Positions 8,701-10,802 of a DNA stretch of 10,802 nt are shown in pieces. Position numbers and translations under genes: made by a program. This stretch comes from Planctomycetaceae bacterium UBA2972 (GTDB lineage: Bacteria > Planctomycetota > Planctomycetia > Pirellulales > Pirellulaceae). Positions within the stretch are counted from its first letter, which is position 1. Each line of letters begins with the position of its first letter. The stretch covers positions 1 to 10,802 of the forward strand of contig DEAW01000161.1 in the NCBI GenBank assembly GCA_002348315.1, read 5' to 3'. The notes under the pieces are model-generated. The model was not told the origin of the DNA and made no database searches. It saw only the letters and a list, made by a program, of their open reading frames with translations.

Positions 8701-10776
8701 TCCACGGGGCAGGCAGTGGGACGTACAACGACTCTCGATAATGCCATGGCGTTGAATGCGGTGGATGTTGCAGCGGAATCCACAGCACCTGCTGCCACTG
8801 CCGGGGAACAGATTGCGGCGGCAAGTTCTGCTAGTGGTGGAGAATCCGGTGAGGAAGCGGCGGTTGAAAAAGCAGTAACCGGAGGAGCAGCTGATGCTGC
8901 AAGTCAATTGGCTGAGTCGGGTGGATCCAATGGGCCCATGGCCGAAGAGGTGCAACGTGCTTCCGGTGCTGTTAGTGAAACGGATGCTGAAGTTGGTGAA
9001 GCAACTGCAGGAGGTGGTACGGCAGCACCGGTGAGAACGAGTCGGGGAGCTCCGCTCATTGCGTTGGCAGATGTTCCTGAAATTATGGTGGAAGGAGCCG
9101 CGCAATCAGGTGGGACCCCTCAAGGCGGTGAAATGGTGGCTCAATCAGATCAGGCAGCAGATGCTCCGGGAGGAGTTCGAGCGCAAACCGATACAGCTGA
9201 CTCGGGTGGCCCTGCCGGGGATACGACAGTCGAAGGCCAGGCTCAGGTTGCCGGAACATCGATCGGCGAAAGAAATGAAAAGGCTACCGGAGCCGAGGGA
9301 GTGGGGCAGCAGGCGTCGGAGACCGGAGGCAGCGAAGTTGGAAGAACAACGCGAGGTGGAGCAGCACTCGGAGATTTTGGACCTGTAGCTGTCGATGTTC
9401 CCGATGCCGGTAACCCGTCTCCCGGTGACAACCAGGATACAGAATTAGCAGGTGGTTATACCGAAGGTCCGGTGGCACAACCGTTTTCCGAGCCCGTTCC
9501 GGTGGATGCCGCGGCCGAACAGGGATTAGGCGGATTAGGAGAACGGCTGGCTGCCGATGCAGGGATTACGGATCGCCGAGCAAGTGAGGAAAGTGCCACG
9601 ATTCAATTACGCCCTTCTCGCTTTCAACGTGAAGGTATGGCTGCTTTACCGGCATTGAATACACATGCGACAGTAGCCAAAGAATCCTTTGATGGTCGTA
9701 AAGAACGGGAAGGTGGCAACGGAGCGGCTGGACCTGAGACGGAAGAGGCGATTGAAAAAGGTCTGGCGTTTCTGGCTCGATTTCAGCGACGAGATGGAAG
9801 CTGGTCGCTGCAACAATTTGCTGCTTTTGACGGAATCAGTGTGATCGATAGCGATACTGCGGCAACCGGGTTGTGCTTATTGGCATTTCAAGGTGCAGGA
9901 TACAACCACCAACAATATCAATACAAAGATTTGCTACAACGCGCTGTCGATTTTATGCTCGTCAACCAACAGCAAAATGGAGACTACTATATCGCGCAGG
10001 GTACTGCGAGTAATCAGGTCGCTCGACTGTATGGACACGCCATTGCAACGCTGGCAATGTGTGAAGCTTATGGGATGACACAGGATCCACGCATTAAAGA
10101 TTCAGTGCAACAGGCATTAAACTTTATTGTCGAATCGCAACACGTGGAGCGAGGTGGTTGGAGATATACTCCCGGGCGGGAAGCGGATTTGTCCGTGACT
10201 GGCTGGATGCTAATGGCTGTTGAAAGTGGCCGTCGAGCAGGATTGGAAATACCGGAGGATACTTATCAAGGCATTAAGAGCTTTCTGGATGCGTCTCAAA
10301 ATGCCAAGAAACCCTATATGTATTCCTACAACCCGTATGCACCCGCGAACGCTCGACAAGGCCAGGGTCGAGTGCCCTCCAAGACGATGACAAGTGTTGG
10401 ATTGCTGATGCGACTCTATACAGGTATGGACAAGCATAGTGATATGGCTCTGGCCGGCGCTCAGTACCTCGGTGAAAACCTACCTTCGATCCGCCGTACC
10501 AAAGATGCTTCATTACGGGATACTTACTATTGGTATTATGCGACTCAGGTGATGTACCACATGGGTGGCGAACACTGGAAACGTTGGAATGATCGCCTGC
10601 ACCCGTTGTTGATTAATGGACAGGAGCCGGAAGGAGATCTTGCAGGAAGCTGGGATCCTCGCCGACCGGTCCCTGATCGCTGGGGCCCACATGCTGGTCG
10701 ATTGTATGTGACGACGATGAACTTGCTAAGCCTCGAAGTGCACTATCGCCACCTACCGCTCTATGAAGATGAGTAA
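5794..10776 (+). CDS. Giant TonB/TolA-like membrane-anchored protein with C-terminal squalene-cyclase-fold domain
   Basis: This is a 1660-residue protein with four parts. (1) Residues 1-40 are basic and cytoplasmic. (2) There are three membrane segments at about 41-60, 71-91 and 103-121. The RYIDNKKFKR loop (91-100) predicts N-in/C-out topology, so everything after ~122 is periplasmic, and TM3 carries His113. (3) After KKKPKKR (141-147), a linker of about 1100 residues is first Pro/Gln/Thr-rich, then Asn/Gln/Ser/Ala-rich, then Ala/Ser/Gly/Glu-rich. (4) Residues ~1315-1660 form a terpenoid-cyclase/prenyltransferase-type alpha/alpha toroid with QW motifs (K1322-W1337, Q1440-W1456), IDSDTAATGL (1351-1360) and SVTGWMLMAVESG (from 1467). 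The start is ATG with AGAGAG (5783-5788) overlapping the ExbD stop, so the two are translationally coupled. Context suggests it is the energy-receiving partner of the ExbB/ExbD motor, as TonB or TolA is. That role is inferred; an enzymatic role for the toroid is unproven. Confidence 0.9.
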   Translation: MSLPSQFDDIRNEERVNVRNKIVRRYVPRTRVVFDEQQWPVNIALVVLGGFLIGGIFAYQPFDPEAVWYASPWVSLAIVLLLICTSILTFRYIDNKKFKRTMQFSVIVCAIIHLMMLVYALESEVFSRGWQGEVAHKQLVKKKPKKRLEYHPSHQQQNVEKPDFLKPVETEIPDPQPPEVNRQQETTAPEEIQQPTVEETEPQPMPEVVEKRTESSAATPRQADSTSKLSRNSVELPKLNNVSTDVTQPTKNRQPTQPRVTQSPSRNVARSQSADNLQKMTVPVEAEIPIKSEANNTQRAQSETAQATNDAQQKSANRQETKLADLPKTQVTPVPNQTAQTQVKETPLEAPKNTVAQQKQTATPQRNPAEVQPTPNVPQVTDSQTLKRESPSREQPTVAKVPSPAINPRSQRVPRDVPQVEPVESPNTAVARNQPRVQPQTNATTQRADTSNPQATRSRAPADNPSPMVVAEAVNRQNRADTSPAESSAATTPNRRPTELAAVTPANQPVVEATPGQPNRPAPMLTASAAETPQKQASQRTPTQANAQNAADASIKVAAQTTDRAVSSRQASNPNAQNSQQSAVNRNQSATASISNPETTATQVQRPNQLAQQNPNLNAAQGDVARTNTNQVTNQIQKLTAVDSNPAETASGSNLTQRRESQVASQSDSPNQNNSPQRASNVSANVASPTNADTPANATAVAANDSPSLEQSQRATSKAESGQSGAAAGENLASLSAAADSQAQVSNSAAARAESTRNQPANADSSSQSSQVQRNRTQADVASAIRKPNTNAEAGVVASNQPSQETLEASASADSSAARDANAADVNAMAGTASADTGDPKIKSENSFSRASGGGAKQLSSEADSTEIARNVSGRNFEALATNTKAESATAEAGTDGAPAASALTSNEDAASKAESGELASLAGDRSENESEKDEDQTLGQIAQSDIARNDDARSGPEGASTQLDENSASTGQAVGRTTTLDNAMALNAVDVAAESTAPAATAGEQIAAASSASGGESGEEAAVEKAVTGGAADAASQLAESGGSNGPMAEEVQRASGAVSETDAEVGEATAGGGTAAPVRTSRGAPLIALADVPEIMVEGAAQSGGTPQGGEMVAQSDQAADAPGGVRAQTDTADSGGPAGDTTVEGQAQVAGTSIGERNEKATGAEGVGQQASETGGSEVGRTTRGGAALGDFGPVAVDVPDAGNPSPGDNQDTELAGGYTEGPVAQPFSEPVPVDAAAEQGLGGLGERLAADAGITDRRASEESATIQLRPSRFQREGMAALPALNTHATVAKESFDGRKEREGGNGAAGPETEEAIEKGLAFLARFQRRDGSWSLQQFAAFDGISVIDSDTAATGLCLLAFQGAGYNHQQYQYKDLLQRAVDFMLVNQQQNGDYYIAQGTASNQVARLYGHAIATLAMCEAYGMTQDPRIKDSVQQALNFIVESQHVERGGWRYTPGREADLSVTGWMLMAVESGRRAGLEIPEDTYQGIKSFLDASQNAKKPYMYSYNPYAPANARQGQGRVPSKTMTSVGLLMRLYTGMDKHSDMALAGAQYLGENLPSIRRTKDASLRDTYYWYYATQVMYHMGGEHWKRWNDRLHPLLINGQEPEGDLAGSWDPRRPVPDRWGPHAGRLYVTTMNLLSLEVHYRHLPLYEDE
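5843..5865 (+). repeat. Inverted repeat inside the 5' coding region of the giant gene
   Basis: The arms are ACGTACG (5843-5849) and CGTACGT (5859-5865), an exact reverse complement, with a 9-base AT-rich loop. It sits 49 bases after the start codon in the stretch encoding RVNVRNKIVRR, so it could fold in the mRNA. The protein sequence constrains these bases, so this may be incidental. Confidence 0.35.
5914..6156 (+). other. Three-helix membrane anchor of the giant protein
   Basis: This encodes residues 41-121. TM1 is 41-60, TM2 about 71-91 and TM3 about 103-121. The positive-inside rule (Arg/Lys in 11-31 and 91-100) places the N-terminus in the cytoplasm and residue 122 onward in the periplasm. 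TM3 reads FSVIVCAIIHLMMLVYAL, with His113 at codon 6130-6132. TonB and TolA have a single anchor with Ser-x3-His; here Cys109-x3-His113 takes that place, with Ser105 one further turn back. Confidence 0.75.
6286..9663 (+). other. Disordered low-complexity periplasmic linker of the giant protein
   Basis: This encodes residues 165-1290. It is rich in Pro, Gln and Thr up to about 560, in Asn, Gln, Ser and Ala to about 780, and in Ala, Ser, Gly, Glu and Asp after that. Between residues 165 and 1194 I find only two aromatic residues (Phe848, Phe877) and no Cys, His, Trp or Tyr. Glycine is absent between Gly132 and Gly516, then becomes frequent. Predicted disordered; no folded domain is recognised. 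A conserved-looking junction, RPSRFQREGMAALPALN (1273-1289), leads into the toroid. Confidence 0.8.
9736..10773 (+). other. Terpenoid-cyclase/prenyltransferase-fold (squalene cyclase-like) domain
   Basis: This encodes residues 1315-1660, about 346 residues and roughly half a squalene-hopene cyclase. The first QW motif is textbook (KG-x6-FQ-RRDGSW, 1322-1337). A second is ALNFIVESQ followed by GGW at 1454-1456, and RAVDFMLVNQQQNGDYY is a third, weaker one. The DXDD acid motif of squalene-hopene cyclase is replaced by IDSD before TA (1351-1356). The end, YYWYYATQVMYHMGG to LEVHYRHLPLY, matches the planctomycete branch annotated as prenyltransferase/squalene oxidase repeat proteins. Role unknown. 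Confidence 0.82.
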
Positions 10777-10802
10777 CGGAGAGGCCGTTGGGCAGTTAGA
10801 CC

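Noticed and set aside
8572..9105. 177-codon antisense open frame in the giant gene
   Set aside because: It is a Ser/Arg/Cys-rich by-product of Ala/Gly/Glu codons in the low-complexity linker; no domain or start signal was found.
9736..10773. Alpha-2-macroglobulin thioester domain
   Set aside because: The fold is related, but there is no CGEQ-type thioester motif, and the QW motifs point to the cyclase branch.
9736..10773. Functional squalene-hopene cyclase
   Set aside because: It is too short, lacks the DXDD motif, and is fused to a predicted periplasmic linker.
10777..10802. Start of another gene or a terminator after the giant gene
   Set aside because: Only 26 bases remain; no stem-loop with T-tract and no start codon with an open frame is visible.

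Overview
The window looks chromosomal and planctomycete. The evidence is the C-terminal end of a DUF1559-type pseudopilin-like protein at the left edge, signal-peptide-bearing ExbB-type proteins, very long low-complexity secreted proteins, and a terminal terpenoid-cyclase-fold domain of the kind common in Planctomycetes. Base composition is moderate and even across the window. I see no mobile element, CRISPR array, tRNA or rRNA. Assignment to phylum is an inference from gene families, not from a marker gene.

Layout: 1-360 (+) is the 3' end of a DUF1559-like gene. It converges, with a 5-base gap, on a minus-strand NAD-dependent sugar-nucleotide epimerase/dehydratase (366-1340) that starts with TTG. 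A 300-base divergent intergenic region (1341-1640) holds the regulatory sequence for both directions and an 8-bp-arm inverted repeat just before the next gene. From 1641 to 10776 four plus-strand genes lie close together: a 913-residue exported TPR protein, an ExbB/TolQ/MotA-family channel subunit, an ExbD/TolR-family subunit, and a 1660-residue membrane-anchored giant. The gaps are about 51, 31 and 9 bases, so they are almost certainly one operon.

The operon has the logic of Tol (CpoB/YbgF-TolQ-TolR-TolA) or Ton (ExbB-ExbD-TonB). It has a proton-driven motor (ExbB plus ExbD), a periplasmic TPR partner, and a third component anchored in the inner membrane that reaches into the periplasm. That third component is the novelty. 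It has three N-terminal membrane segments, the last carrying an intramembrane histidine (His113) like those of TonB and TolA. These are followed by a KKKPKK stretch and a roughly 1100-residue disordered linker almost without aromatic residues. Instead of a TonB or TolA C-terminal domain, it ends in a roughly 345-residue alpha/alpha-toroid with QW motifs like squalene-hopene cyclase, but without a proper DXDD catalytic motif. I propose a force-transducing envelope machine in which a cyclase-fold domain is the business end. The motor components are well supported; the coupling of the giant protein to the motor is inferred from order, topology and the histidine.
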